This document shows, piece after piece, positions 8,558 to 17,536 of a stretch of DNA of 64,000 nt. Below the pieces are notes generated by a model. The model saw only the letters and a list, made by a program, of their open reading frames with translations. It made no database searches and was not told where the DNA came from. The translations under genes and the position numbers were made by a program. Source of the DNA: Candidatus Heteroclostridium caecigallinarum (GTDB lineage: Bacteria; Bacillota; Clostridia; Christensenellales; CAG-314); assembly GCA_904419725.1 (NCBI GenBank), contig CAJFSP010000005.1:36151-100150 (forward strand). Reading direction: 5' to 3'. Numbering within the stretch: position 1 is the first letter of the stretch; each line of letters begins with the position of its first letter.

Positions 8558-9757
8558 ATGAAAAAAAGTATCACGGATGTGAATTGCAAAGACAAAAGAT
8601 GTCTTGTGAGAGTCGACTTTAACGTACCGCTTGATGAAAACAGACGTATCACCGACGACAACCGCATAGTGTCGTCATTGCCGACAATCGAGTATCTTAT
8701 CGGTCAGGGGGCGAAAGTAATTCTGATGAGCCACCTGGGCAGGCCGAAGGGCACGGTCAACATGAAATATTCTCTGGCGCCGGCGGCGGAAAGGCTCTCG
8801 CAGCTTATCGGCAAGCCGGTGAAACTTGCCGCCGACACGGTGGGCGACAGCGCCAAAGAACTTGTGGCAAACATAAAGAGCGGCGAGGTCGTCATGCTGG
8901 AAAACCTGCGTTTTCAGCCTGAAGAAGAAAAGAACGACGAGGAGTTTTGCAAAAAACTCGCCGCTTTCGCCGACATATACGTAAACGACGCTTTCGGAAC
9001 GGCGCACAGGGCGCACGCTTCCACCGCGGGCGTGACGAAGTTTGTGGACACATGCGTGGCGGGTTTTCTCATCGAAAAAGAGCTCAGGTTCCTGGGCGGC
9101 GCGCTGGATAACCCCGCGCGGCCTTTCGCCGCTATTCTCGGCGGCTCGAAAGTGTCCGACAAAATCGGCGTTATCGAAAACCTGCTGAACAAAGTGGACT
9201 TTTTGCTCATCGGCGGCGGCATGGCGTATACCTTTTTCAAAGCCATGGGGTATGAGGTCGGTTCCAGCATATGCGAAGCCGACAAACTGGAACTCGCGGC
9301 AGGGCTTATCGCCAAAGCGAAAGAGAAAAACGTAAAAATGCTGCTTCCGGTTGACACCAAAGTGGCGGCGGCTTTCCCTGACCCTATCGACGCCGAAATC
9401 GCCGTGGAGACGGTGGACGCCGACAAAATACCGTCGGGCAAAATGGGGCTGGACATAGGCGAAAAAACGCAGAAACTTTACGCCGAAACGATAAAGGGCG
9501 CCAAAACGGTTGTATGGAACGGGCCGATGGGCGTGTTTGAAAACCCTGTTCTGGCGCAGGGCACCAGGGCGGTGGCGCAGGCGCTTGCCGACAACACCGA
9601 CGCCGTGACCATTATAGGCGGCGGCGACAGCGCCGCGGCGGCAATACAAATGGGCTTCGCCGACAAAATAACCCACATCTCCACGGGCGGCGGCGCCAGT
9701 CTGGAATTTCTGGAGGGTATCGAACTGCCGGGCATAGCATGTCTGGACGACAAATAA
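8558..9757 (+). CDS. pgk: Phosphoglycerate kinase
   Basis: A 399-residue cytoplasmic enzyme that transfers phosphate from 1,3-bisphosphoglycerate to ADP. Visible are [16 protein letters not shown], the hinge G-G-S-K-V-S-D-K, and the nucleotide-binding G-G-G-D-S-A-A-A near the end. Length is normal. GGAGGG lies 8-13 nt upstream of the ATG. tpiA follows after 4 nt and gpmI abuts tpiA, giving a pgk-tpiA-gpmI run as in Bacillus. No gap or eno is present in the window. Confidence 0.97.
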   Translation: MKKSITDVNCKDKRCLVRVDFNVPLDENRRITDDNRIVSSLPTIEYLIGQGAKVILMSHLGRPKGTVNMKYSLAPAAERLSQLIGKPVKLAADTVGDSAKELVANIKSGEVVMLENLRFQPEEEKNDEEFCKKLAAFADIYVNDAFGTAHRAHASTAGVTKFVDTCVAGFLIEKELRFLGGALDNPARPFAAILGGSKVSDKIGVIENLLNKVDFLLIGGGMAYTFFKAMGYEVGSSICEADKLELAAGLIAKAKEKNVKMLLPVDTKVAAAFPDPIDAEIAVETVDADKIPSGKMGLDIGEKTQKLYAETIKGAKTVVWNGPMGVFENPVLAQGTRAVAQALADNTDAVTIIGGGDSAAAAIQMGFADKITHISTGGGASLEFLEGIELPGIACLDDK

Positions 9758-9761
9758 AAAC

Positions 9762-10511
9762 ATGAAAAACAAATTTATCGCGGGCAACTGGAAGATGAAT
9801 AAAACCGTTGCCGAAACAAGACAATTTATTAGGGAACTTATTCCGCTGGTGGCCGGCGTGAAAAACAGGGTGGCGCTTTGCGTGCCGTACACCGACCTTG
9901 CCGCCGCCGTGGAAGAAACGAAAGGCACCAATATCGCCGTGGGCGCGCAAAACGTCCACTGGGCGGAAAGCGGTGCGTTTACAGGCGAGATTTCCGTTGC
10001 CATGCTTAAAGAAATCGGGGTGGAATACGTCGTCATCGGTCACAGCGAAAGGCGGCAGTATTTCGGCGAAACCGACGAAACTGTGCTCAAACGCACGCTT
10101 GCCGCGCTCGGCGGCGGGCTTAAACCAATCGTTTGCGTGGGCGAAACGCTTGCCGAACGCGAAAGCGGCAAAACGCGCGATGTGCTCGCGCGGCAGATTT
10201 CCGAGGGGCTTAAAGACGTTTCCGCGGCTGACATCGGAAACGTCGTCATCGCTTACGAACCCGTGTGGGCGATAGGCACCGGCAAAACCGCCACCAACGA
10301 TGAAGCCAACGAGGCGATAGGGTTTATCAGAAGTCTGCTTGCCGAAAAATACGGCAAAGACGCCGCCGACGGCGTATATATCCAGTACGGCGGCAGTATG
10401 AACGAGAAAAACGCCGAAGCGCTGCTATCCATGAGCGAAATCGACGGCGGCCTCATCGGCGGGGCAAGTCTCGTTCCGCAAAAATTCGAGGCTATAATAA
10501 AGGCAAAATAA
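9762..10511 (+). CDS. tpiA: Triosephosphate isomerase
   Basis: A 249-residue barrel enzyme that interconverts dihydroxyacetone phosphate and glyceraldehyde 3-phosphate. It has the N-terminal G-N-W-K-M-N, the catalytic histidine in V-I-G-H-S-E-R-R, the catalytic glutamate and flexible loop in A-Y-E-P-V-W-A-I-G-T-G-K-T-A, and the late G-G-S-M and G-G-L-I-G-G-A-S phosphate loops. It has little ribosome-binding sequence of its own and starts 4 nt after pgk, so translation is probably coupled. Confidence 0.97.
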   Translation: MKNKFIAGNWKMNKTVAETRQFIRELIPLVAGVKNRVALCVPYTDLAAAVEETKGTNIAVGAQNVHWAESGAFTGEISVAMLKEIGVEYVVIGHSERRQYFGETDETVLKRTLAALGGGLKPIVCVGETLAERESGKTRDVLARQISEGLKDVSAADIGNVVIAYEPVWAIGTGKTATNDEANEAIGFIRSLLAEKYGKDAADGVYIQYGGSMNEKNAEALLSMSEIDGGLIGGASLVPQKFEAIIKAK

Positions 10512-12059
10512 ATGGACAAAAAACTTACAGCACTTATCATTATGGACGGTTACGGCCTGAGCGGCGAAACCAAGGGCAACGCCATCAGGGCTGACGGCAG
10601 CGCCAACGTAACCGCGTTTACACAAAAATATCCGCACAGCGTGCTGGACGCCAGCGGGCTCAGCGTCGGTCTGCCCGGCGGACAGATGGGCAACAGCGAA
10701 GTGGGGCATCTCAACATCGGCGCCGGCAGGGTGATTTACCAGGAGCTGACGCGAATCACCAAGTCAATCGATGACGGCGACTTTTTCGTCAACGGGGCGT
10801 TTGTGGCGGCGGCGGAAAACTGCAAAAAAACCGGAGGAAAACTTCATCTTATGGGGCTTGTTTCCGACGGCGGCGTGCACAGCCACATGACGCATATTTT
10901 CGCGCTTGTGGATTTCGCCAAAAAACAGGGGCTTGACAATGTTTACGTGCATTGCTATCTCGACGGCAGGGATGTGCACCCGACAAGCGGCGTGAAATAT
11001 CTCGCCGACCTGCAAAAGCACATGGATGAAATCGGCTTCGGCAAAATCGCCACAGTCTGCGGCAGAATGTACGCCATGGACCGCGACAACCGCTGGGAAC
11101 GGGTGGAAAAGGCGTACGACATGCTGACGCTCGGCGAAGGCGAAAAGTACGCCGACTGGAAAACCGCCGTGGAAGACAGTTACGCTGCCGGCGTGACGGA
11201 TGAATTCATGACGCCGAAAGTCATCACGCAAAGCGGGGCGCCCATCGCCACCATTGAGGACGGCGACAGCGTGATTTTCTTCAATTTCCGTCCCGACAGG
11301 GCAAGGGAAATGACGAGGGCTTTCACCCAGGAGGGTTTCGACGGGTTTTCGCTGCAAGGCAAAAAACGCCGCGTGCACTGGGTGTGCATGACGCAGTACG
11401 ACGAGAAATTCGTCGGGGTGGACATCGCTTTCAGACCCGAAACTTACAAAAACACGCTGGGCGAATATCTGTCGTCGCTCGGCAAAACACAGGTGCGCAT
11501 AGCCGAAACGGAAAAATACGCGCATGTCACCTTTTTCTTCAACGGCGGAGTGGAAAAGCCGAACGACGGCGAAGACAGAATTCTGGTGCCGTCCAAAAAA
11601 CAATACGCCACATACGACCTTGTGCCTGAAATGAGCGCCTATGAAGTCACCGACAAGGCTCTCGCCGCGCTTGACAGCGGAAAGTATGACGTGATGATAC
11701 TCAACTACGCCAACTGCGACATGGTCGGGCACACCGGCGTGTTCGACGCCGCGGTAAAAGCCGTGCACGCCGTCGACGACTGCGTCGGCAGGCTGGTGAA
11801 CGCCATTCTGGCAAAGGGCGGCAGCGTTCTGCTTACCGCAGACCACGGAAACGCCGAACGTATGTGCGACGAAAAAGGTTGTGTCGTAACGTCGCACTCG
11901 ACGAATCTGGTGCCGTTTATACTCATTGACGACAGACTGAAAGACAAAGTCACGCTGGAAAACGGCGCCCTGTGCGACATCGCGCCGACCATGCTCTATG
12001 TGATGGGATTGCCCGTCCCGGCGGAGATGACGGGTAAAATATTGGCGAAAAGCAAATAA
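10512..12059 (+). CDS. gpmI: 2,3-bisphosphoglycerate-independent phosphoglycerate mutase
   Basis: A 515-residue Mn-dependent enzyme of the alkaline phosphatase superfamily that interconverts 3- and 2-phosphoglycerate. Seen are the metal-binding start I-I-M-D-G-Y-G, the phosphoserine motif G-N-S-E-V-G-H, H-S-H-M-T-H-I, D-G-R-D-V-H-P, F-R-P-D-R-A-R, and late metal ligands in N-Y-A-N-(x)-D-M-V-G-H-T-G and T-A-D-H-G-N-A. The ATG directly follows the tpiA stop codon. Confidence 0.97.
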   Translation: MDKKLTALIIMDGYGLSGETKGNAIRADGSANVTAFTQKYPHSVLDASGLSVGLPGGQMGNSEVGHLNIGAGRVIYQELTRITKSIDDGDFFVNGAFVAAAENCKKTGGKLHLMGLVSDGGVHSHMTHIFALVDFAKKQGLDNVYVHCYLDGRDVHPTSGVKYLADLQKHMDEIGFGKIATVCGRMYAMDRDNRWERVEKAYDMLTLGEGEKYADWKTAVEDSYAAGVTDEFMTPKVITQSGAPIATIEDGDSVIFFNFRPDRAREMTRAFTQEGFDGFSLQGKKRRVHWVCMTQYDEKFVGVDIAFRPETYKNTLGEYLSSLGKTQVRIAETEKYAHVTFFFNGGVEKPNDGEDRILVPSKKQYATYDLVPEMSAYEVTDKALAALDSGKYDVMILNYANCDMVGHTGVFDAAVKAVHAVDDCVGRLVNAILAKGGSVLLTADHGNAERMCDEKGCVVTSHSTNLVPFILIDDRLKDKVTLENGALCDIAPTMLYVMGLPVPAEMTGKILAKSK

Positions 12060-12096
12060 ACCGCCGGTTGTTTTGGTTTTTACGGCGTTAAATTTG

Positions 12097-12125
12097 TTGT
12101 CAAACAAAAAAAAGTATGGTAAACT
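12097..12125 (+). promoter_or_regulatory. secG promoter
   Basis: TTGTCA (12097-12102), 17-bp spacer, TAAACT (12120-12125) preceded by extended -10 TGG. Confidence 0.65.
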
Positions 12126-12151
12126 ATTCAAACTGACGGAGGAAATTATCC

Positions 12152-12415
12152 ATGAGTTATGAGGTAATACTTGTTCTCAGAATTATATTGATGGTTCTTA
12201 TGGCGCTTTCATCGCTGTTTTTGATTTTTGCCATACTCAAACAGCCGGGCAACTCGCAGGGTTCTTCGGCTATAACGGGCGCTGGCGCGACCGACACCTT
12301 TTACGGCAAAAACAAGTCTAAAAGATTCGAGAATCAACTGAAAAAGTGGACAATCATCTGCGGCGCGATTCTCGCGGTGTGTTCGATACTTTTCTTTGTG
12401 CTCGGGCTTTTGTGA
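12152..12415 (+). CDS. secG: Preprotein translocase subunit SecG
   Basis: An 87-residue protein with two transmembrane segments (about 6-28 and 66-86) joined by a polar loop containing the Q-G-S-S-A-I-T-G-A-G-A and T-D-T-F-Y-G-K-N-K motifs typical of SecG. It assists SecYEG during protein export. GGAGGAA lies upstream of the ATG. The secG-rnr-smpB-ssrA order is conserved in Firmicutes. It has its own promoter and terminator. Confidence 0.92.
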   Translation: MSYEVILVLRIILMVLMALSSLFLIFAILKQPGNSQGSSAITGAGATDTFYGKNKSKRFENQLKKWTIICGAILAVCSILFFVLGLL

Positions 12416-12432
12416 TACCGTGATATAATTCG

Positions 12433-12456
12433 GGGCGACGACGTCGTCCCGTTTTT
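12433..12456 (+). terminator. secG terminator
   Basis: GGGGCGACG and CGTCGTCCC form a GC-rich hairpin followed by GTTTTT. Confidence 0.7.
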
Positions 12457-12458
12457 AT

Positions 12459-12488
12459 TTGTTTAACAATTATTCGGCGAGATATAAT
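12459..12488 (+). promoter_or_regulatory. rnr promoter predicting a leaderless mRNA
   Basis: TTGTTT (12459-12464), 18-bp spacer, TATAAT (12483-12488). The ATG at 12495 begins 6 nt after the hexamer, where transcription should start. No Shine-Dalgarno sequence is present. Confidence 0.65.
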
Positions 12489-12494
12489 AGATTT

Positions 12495-14588
12495 ATGACA
12501 CTTAAAGAAAATATAAGAGAGACACTGGACAATCACGGAAAAACGTCGTTCACGAAAAAGCAGCTGTTCGACGCGCTGGGCGTAACCGACAGAACCATGG
12601 CGGCGGAAGTCATCGGCGCCATGGATTCGCTGTGCGCGGACGGCGTATATATGTATGACGACAAAGCGGAAAAATACCGCAAGATTAACCCCAAAGAATA
12701 TGTGGTGGGCACCGTTCAGGGGCACGCCAGGGGTTTCGGCTTCTGTATAGACAGGGACGCCGTGGCGCCTGACCTGTTCATAACGCATGCCCGTCTGCAC
12801 GGCGCGCTGCATATGGACAAGGTGCTGGTAAAAATTCTGCCGGGCACGAGAGACGAAGGCGAAGTAGTAAAAATTCTCGGCAGGGGGCTTACGCAGATAG
12901 TGGGCACGCTGGACAAGCAGCGCAGCGCTTTCGTTGTGCCGGACGACGGCCGCTTCGCTTCCGACGTGTATGTGCCGCGCGGCAAACTGGGCGGCGCGGT
13001 CAACGGGCAGAAAGTCGTCGTCAGAATAACGGCGTATCCTAAAGGCAAAAGCCCGGAGGGCGAAATCGTCAAGGTTATAGGTTATCCTGGCAGCAAGGGC
13101 AGCGACGTGCTGTCCGTGGCGTACAAATACGGGCTGGAAACGGAGTTTCCGCCGCGCGTCGCCGCCGCCGCCAAAACAATGCCCGAAAGCGTCGATAAAA
13201 ACAAATACAAATACCGCGCGGACTTTACGGGGCTAAGGACGTTTACGATAGACGGGGCCGACTCCAAAGACCTGGACGACGCCGTGTCCATCAGCGCCGA
13301 CGGCGACAATTATATTCTCGGCGTGCACATAGCCGACGTGTCGCATTATGTGCGGCAGGGCTCGGTTATAGACAAAGAAGCGTTCGAGCGCGGCACCAGC
13401 GTCTATTTCCCGGACATGGTGCTGCCTATGCTGCCGGTAGAACTGTCAAACGGGATATGTTCGCTCAACCCGCGGCAGGAACGGCTGGCGATGAGCTGCG
13501 TCATGACGGTCGACAGGCGCGGAAAAGTGGTGGACAGCAAAATCTGCGAGAGCGTTATAAAAACGTCGCGCCGCATGACGTACGACGACGTCACCGCCAT
13601 TATTGAAGGCGACGGCGAACTCCGCCGCGAGTACGCCGACATCACGCCGGACATCATGCTGATGAAAGACCTGGCGGAAATACTCATAGACAAACGCCGC
13701 CGCCGCGGATGTATAGATTTTGAAACGAAAGAAGTCAAATTCGTGCTGGACGAAAAGGGAAAAACGGTGGATATCCTGCCGTATGAACGCACGATTTCGC
13801 ATAAGATGATTGAGGAGTTCATGATACTCGCCAACGAAACGGTGGCTGAGCGGGCTTTCCACGGCGGTCTGCCTTTTGTTTACCGTGTGCACGACAAGCC
13901 CGACCCCGACAAACTCGACGACCTGAACGCCTTTCTCAACGGCTTCGGGCTGTCTTTCCACGAAAGTCCGGAAAACATACATTCGATGACGCTGCAAAAG
14001 GTCATGAACGAGGCGGAACAAACGCCATACTCGCACATAGTGGCGAAAGTCATGCTGCGCAGCATGCAAAAAGCGCGTTACAGCGCGGTAAACAGCGGAC
14101 ATTTCGGACTTGCCAGCGGGTGCTATTGCCATTTTACGTCGCCGATACGACGCTATCCCGACCTTGTGGTGCACCGCATGCTTAAACTCATGCTCAGGGG
14201 CGACACAGCGGAAATGGAAAAGCAGGAGAATTTTGTGAAAGAAGCCGCCCTGCGTTCCAGCGAAAGGGAAAAAATAGCCGACGAAGCCGAGCGCGACGTG
14301 GACGACATCAAAAAGGCAGAGTACGCCGGTACGATTATCGGCGGCGAGTTTGACGGTATTGTCAGCGGCGTGACGAGTTTCGGCATTTTTGTGGAACTGC
14401 CCAACACTGTGGAAGGGCTTGTCAGGGTGGAAAACCTGCCGGGATTCGGCTATGAATACGACGAAAAGAGATACACCCTTTCAAACGGCGTCCACAGGTT
14501 TACGCTGAGTTCGGCTGTGAGAATAAGAGTCGCCGCGGCGGACTCGGTGAGCGGCAGGATTGATTTCGATTTTGTGGATATGGTATAA
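12495..14588 (+). CDS. rnr: Ribonuclease R
   Basis: A 697-residue 3'-5' exoribonuclease that degrades structured RNA and works with trans-translation. Order of domains: winged helix (about 1-65), cold-shock/OB folds (65-215), the RNB catalytic domain (about 240-570) with the Mg-binding aspartates in D-S-K-D-L-D-D-A-V, and an S1 domain (about 610-690). I chose the ATG at 12495, which gives a normal RNase R N-terminus; a TTG at 12459 is in frame but lies inside the promoter. A -10 hexamer ends 6 nt before the start, so the message may be leaderless. smpB and ssrA follow. Confidence 0.93.
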   Translation: MTLKENIRETLDNHGKTSFTKKQLFDALGVTDRTMAAEVIGAMDSLCADGVYMYDDKAEKYRKINPKEYVVGTVQGHARGFGFCIDRDAVAPDLFITHARLHGALHMDKVLVKILPGTRDEGEVVKILGRGLTQIVGTLDKQRSAFVVPDDGRFASDVYVPRGKLGGAVNGQKVVVRITAYPKGKSPEGEIVKVIGYPGSKGSDVLSVAYKYGLETEFPPRVAAAAKTMPESVDKNKYKYRADFTGLRTFTIDGADSKDLDDAVSISADGDNYILGVHIADVSHYVRQGSVIDKEAFERGTSVYFPDMVLPMLPVELSNGICSLNPRQERLAMSCVMTVDRRGKVVDSKICESVIKTSRRMTYDDVTAIIEGDGELRREYADITPDIMLMKDLAEILIDKRRRRGCIDFETKEVKFVLDEKGKTVDILPYERTISHKMIEEFMILANETVAERAFHGGLPFVYRVHDKPDPDKLDDLNAFLNGFGLSFHESPENIHSMTLQKVMNEAEQTPYSHIVAKVMLRSMQKARYSAVNSGHFGLASGCYCHFTSPIRRYPDLVVHRMLKLMLRGDTAEMEKQENFVKEAALRSSEREKIADEAERDVDDIKKAEYAGTIIGGEFDGIVSGVTSFGIFVELPNTVEGLVRVENLPGFGYEYDEKRYTLSNGVHRFTLSSAVRIRVAAADSVSGRIDFDFVDMV

Positions 14589-14589
14589 T
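14560..14589 (+). promoter_or_regulatory. smpB promoter inside the end of rnr, predicting a leaderless mRNA
   Basis: TTGATT (14560-14565), 18-bp spacer, extended -10 TGG plus TATAAT (14584-14589). The ATG at 14596 starts 6 nt later; there is no ribosome-binding site. Confidence 0.65.
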
Positions 14590-14595
14590 TACGCT

Positions 14596-15051
14596 ATGAA
14601 AGTTATTTCGACAAACAAAAAAGCCTATCATGATTTTACCATGGCTGAAACTTTTGAGGCGGGGATAAACCTGGTCGGGTGCGAGGTCAAGTCGGTCAGG
14701 CACGGCGAAGTAAACCTCAAAGACAGTTACGCCACGGTGGCGGGCGGGCAGCTGCTGCTCAAAAACGCCTATATCAAGCCGTATGACAAGGGCAGTTTTT
14801 CCAACGTGGAGCCAAGGCGGGACAGACGTCTGCTCATGCACAAAAACGAAATTATGCGGCTGGTGGGCAAAGTGAAAGAAAAGGGTTATTCCATCGTGCC
14901 GCTCAAAATCTATCTTGTAGGGTCGCTGGTCAAAGTGGAAATCGCCCTGGCAAAGGGCAAAAAACTTTACGACAAGCGCGACGCCATCGCTAAAAAAGAT
15001 TTGGACCGCCAGCAGCGGCGTGATGTGCATGAAGCGATGAAAGGCAGATAA
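14596..15051 (+). CDS. smpB: SsrA-binding protein SmpB
   Basis: A 151-residue RNA-binding protein that escorts tmRNA to stalled ribosomes. It has the OB-fold motifs F-E-A-G-I-(x)-L-V-G-(x)-E-V-K-S-(x)-R, N-L-K-D-S-Y-A and the C-terminal basic tail D-L-D-R-Q-Q-R-R-D. The ATG at 14596 is preceded by a -10 element and no Shine-Dalgarno site. It lies 7 nt after rnr and 56 nt before tmRNA, so all parts of the tagging system are together. Confidence 0.95.
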   Translation: MKVISTNKKAYHDFTMAETFEAGINLVGCEVKSVRHGEVNLKDSYATVAGGQLLLKNAYIKPYDKGSFSNVEPRRDRRLLMHKNEIMRLVGKVKEKGYSIVPLKIYLVGSLVKVEIALAKGKKLYDKRDAIAKKDLDRQQRRDVHEAMKGR

Positions 15052-15067
15052 ATTTTTCAAAAACGCT

Positions 15068-15095
15068 TTGTAAAAATCAAAAGTTGTGGTATAGT
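15068..15095 (+). promoter_or_regulatory. tmRNA promoter
   Basis: TTGTAA (15068-15073), 16-bp spacer, TATAGT (15090-15095), about 12 nt before the mature 5' end. Confidence 0.55.
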
Positions 15096-15107
15096 ATATA
15101 TCGTCAC

Positions 15108-15475
15108 GGGGGTGTTTTCAGATTCGCCCGGTGAGAACGCGGATATCGTAAGCGTGCCGCAGGCTCGTCTGCGTAAAAACGGAAATTAAAATTAAACGCT
15201 AACAAAAACGTAAACAACGGCTACAACACCGTTGCCCTTGCCGCTTAACATTTCGCGGCTTGTCGTCTCCGCCCGCCGCGCGGCGGATAAACGGCATCAG
15301 ACAGCGCGGCAAACAAACCCTGATTTACGCGGCGGGGTTTTGTAAATAAAGCGTATCGCTCCGTCACGATTGTGTCGTTTCAAGCGGGACGGGGGACTTA
15401 AAAAAACGACTGCGCACGGAGAAGGCGGTGTTTTCGCTCGTCGGTACAGGGGTGCAAGTCCCCTCACCTCCACCA
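15108..15475 (+). ncRNA. ssrA: Transfer-messenger RNA (tmRNA)
   Basis: A 368-nt RNA directly after smpB. The 5' GGGGGTG (15108-15114) pairs with CACCTCC (15465-15471), followed by ACCA. The tag frame runs from GCT at 15198 to TAA at 15246-15248 and encodes ANKNVNNGYNTVALAA, ending in the ALAA signal recognised by ClpXP-type proteases; the first tag alanine comes from the charged tRNA-like part. The T-arm is AGGGG-TGCAAGT-CCCCT, with G at the position usually occupied by T55. tmRNA rescues stalled ribosomes. No terminator is seen between it and tRNA-Val, so the two may be one transcript. Confidence 0.95.
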
Positions 15476-15512
15476 ATAAAAAGGCGGCGGACCCCGTAAC
15501 AACAAAATACGC

Positions 15513-15587
15513 GGACAATTAACTCAGCGGGAGAGTGCTTCCTTCACATGGAAGAAGTCAGGGGTTCGAATCCCTTATTGTCCACCA
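15513..15587 (+). tRNA. tRNA-Val (anticodon CAC)
   Basis: Acceptor GGACAAT pairs with ATTGTCC (15577-15583) followed by discriminator A and encoded CCA. The D-arm is ACTC-AGCGGGA-GAGT. The anticodon arm is CTTCC-TTCACAT-GGAAG with anticodon CAC, reading GUG valine codons. The T-arm is AGGGG-TTCGAAT-CCCTT. It lies 37 nt after tmRNA and has its own terminator. Confidence 0.96.
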
Positions 15588-15590
15588 TGA
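15581..15590 (+). repeat. 10-bp direct repeat at tRNA 3' end, left copy
   Basis: TCCACCATGA covers the last acceptor bases and CCA of tRNA-Val. An identical copy lies at 17979-17988, on the other side of the restriction-modification genes. The pair may be attachment-site remnants. Confidence 0.5.
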
Positions 15591-15625
15591 CAAAAGAGAT
15601 ACCCAGGCGGGTATCTCTTTTGTTT
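15591..15625 (+). terminator. Terminator after tRNA-Val
   Basis: A long hairpin: CAAAAGAGATACCC pairs with GGGTATCTCTTTTG around AGGC, then TTT. Confidence 0.85.
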
Positions 15626-15703
15626 CATTGCGCCGACAGTTGCGTTCGATTGTCTATTTAGAACACTGGTATATTACCAATTGCTTTGAAAAGAAGTTTT
15701 TGC

Positions 15704-15732
15704 TTGAAAAATAGCAATCTTATTGTTACAAT
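15704..15732 (+). promoter_or_regulatory. Promoter of the restriction-modification operon
   Basis: TTGAAA (15704-15709), 17-bp spacer, TACAAT (15727-15732) with extended -10 TGT. AAGGA precedes the ATG at 15766. Confidence 0.6.
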
Positions 15733-15765
15733 ATTATATATACTATTTTTTTCAAGGATTAAGTC

Positions 15766-16785
15766 ATGTTTAAGAGTATCGAGTTATTTGCGGGTGCAGG
15801 CGGGTTAGCACTTGGATTAGAGCAAGCTGGTTTTGAGCATATCGGGCTTGTAGAAATTGATAAAAGTGCCGCTAATACTCTTATTTGTAATAGACCGCAA
15901 TGGAAAGTGTTGTGTGAAGATATAGCTATTACCACTCAAGGAGATTTGGAAAAAGAATTTGGTATTAAAAAAGGTGAACTGGATTTATTGTCAGGTGGTG
16001 CACCGTGTCAGTCATTTAGTTATGCTGGAAAACGATTAGGGTTGCAAGACGTGCGCGGCACAATGTTTTATCATTACGCCACTTTTTTGGAAAAATTACA
16101 GCCGAAAATGTTTCTATTTGAAAATGTAAGAGGACTTTTAACACATGATAAAGGGAAAACGTATCAAACGATACTAAATATTTTTGAAGAACAAGGATAT
16201 ATAACTTTTCACAGTATTCTTAATGCGTGGGATTATGGCGTGCCGCAAAAACGTGAAAGATTGATAACAGTTGGTATACGCAACGACTTGGCAGGCAGGT
16301 GTTCTTTTAATTTTCCACAAAAACACGAATACCGTCCAATTATGCGTGATGTAAAACTTGATACTAACCCATCTAAGGATGAATGTGAAAGATATTCAGA
16401 ATATAAAGAAAAAATTTTTGCGTTAGTTCCTGCCGGTGGTTATTGGCGAGATATAGACCCTGAAATTGCAAAAGATTATATGAAAACTTGTTGGTTTATG
16501 GGAGGTGGCCGTACGGGGATTTTACGCCGTATAGGATTAGACGAGCCATCATTGACGGTTTTAACAAATCCCGGTATGAAACAGACGGATAGATGTCATC
16601 CGATAGAAGTTCGACCGTTTTCATATCGTGAAAACGCACGTATACAAACTTTTCCCGATACTTGGGTATTTTGTGGCAAACTTTCGGAAAAATACAAACA
16701 AGTTGGAAATGCAGTTCCCGTGAATTTGGCAAAGGAAATAGGGCTTGAAATTAAAAAAACATTGGAGGAAATCAATAATGGATAA
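15766..16785 (+). CDS. DNA (cytosine-5) methyltransferase
   Basis: A 339-residue C5-cytosine methyltransferase. The conserved motifs appear in order: motif I L-F-A-G-A-G-G-L, motif IV G-A-P-C-Q-S-F with the catalytic cysteine at 81, motif VI E-N-V-R-G, motif VIII Q-K-R-E-R-L and a late G-N-A-V-P-V motif X. It transfers a methyl group from S-adenosylmethionine to protect the host sites. The target region fits enzymes paired with Eco47II-type endonucleases, but the recognition site is not readable here. The last 8 nt overlap the endonuclease gene. The operon is visibly AT-rich compared with its neighbours, pointing to transfer. Confidence 0.93.
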   Translation: MFKSIELFAGAGGLALGLEQAGFEHIGLVEIDKSAANTLICNRPQWKVLCEDIAITTQGDLEKEFGIKKGELDLLSGGAPCQSFSYAGKRLGLQDVRGTMFYHYATFLEKLQPKMFLFENVRGLLTHDKGKTYQTILNIFEEQGYITFHSILNAWDYGVPQKRERLITVGIRNDLAGRCSFNFPQKHEYRPIMRDVKLDTNPSKDECERYSEYKEKIFALVPAGGYWRDIDPEIAKDYMKTCWFMGGGRTGILRRIGLDEPSLTVLTNPGMKQTDRCHPIEVRPFSYRENARIQTFPDTWVFCGKLSEKYKQVGNAVPVNLAKEIGLEIKKTLEEINNG

Positions 16786-17536
16786 CAATTATATTATTCC
16801 ATTTATTAGTCAATCCGATTTTGAAAAGCATGTAGCTAAAACAATAGCAAGTTATAATGAAACCCTCAAGTCGGTTGACCTTTCCAAATTCAACAGCAAT
16901 ATTATTGACCCTATTAAACTGACTTTCGATAGGGCTCTATTCAAAAAGTCAATAGAAGAAATCATAGAACTGGAAATACATAGGCAAAGAGATAAATCAA
17001 ATACAAATGCTATTGGATATTTCCATCAGTATATGTTTAAGTATATCTCAAATTGTGAAGTACCGCAGCATGGTTTTGATGTCATAGTAACGCAGAGTGA
17101 TGGGACAAAAATATATGTTGAAATGAAAAATAAACATAATACAATGAACTCATCATCGAGCCAAAAAACATATATTGGAATGCAAAATCAAATTTTGAAT
17201 CATCCTACTGATACGTGTTTCCTTGTTGAAACAATTGCAAAACGTTCGCAAAATATAGTTTGGCGTTGCTCGGTAAATAATAAGACTGTTGCATGTGAGA
17301 AAATCCGTCGGGTTTCTATGGATAAATTCTATGAACTTGTTACCGGTATGAGAAATGCGTTTTATCTTGTATGCAAACAACTGCCTGTAACTATTGAGAA
17401 GTTAATTAAAAACGATGTCGTTGATACTGTCGAACAAGATACGGTCATTGATGAATTAAAGGCAAAGAATCCCGATTTGCTGAAAGCAATTTATTTGCTT
17501 GCTTTTGAAACTTATAATGGGTTTGAAAATTTATGA
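16778..17536 (+). CDS. Eco47II-family type II restriction endonuclease
   Basis: A 252-residue protein resembling the Eco47II/Sau96I-related endonuclease family. Recognisable segments are N-I-I-D-P-I-K-L-T-F-D, R-Q-R-D-K-S-N-T-N-A-I-G-Y-F-H-Q and, most tellingly, V-E-M-K-N-K-H-N-T-M-N-S-S-S, which holds a candidate E-x-K catalytic pair after an upstream aspartate (G-F-D-V-I). Known relatives cut GGWCC or GGNCC, so a similar site is a family-based guess. The ATG at 16778 has TTGGAGG upstream and overlaps the methyltransferase stop; its own stop overlaps the next start (ATGA). Confidence 0.82.
   Translation: MDNNYIIPFISQSDFEKHVAKTIASYNETLKSVDLSKFNSNIIDPIKLTFDRALFKKSIEEIIELEIHRQRDKSNTNAIGYFHQYMFKYISNCEVPQHGFDVIVTQSDGTKIYVEMKNKHNTMNSSSSQKTYIGMQNQILNHPTDTCFLVETIAKRSQNIVWRCSVNNKTVACEKIRRVSMDKFYELVTGMRNAFYLVCKQLPVTIEKLIKNDVVDTVEQDTVIDELKAKNPDLLKAIYLLAFETYNGFENL

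Noticed and set aside
15297..15518. Reverse open frame across the tmRNA
   Set aside because: The region is fully explained by tmRNA structure and the start of tRNA-Val.
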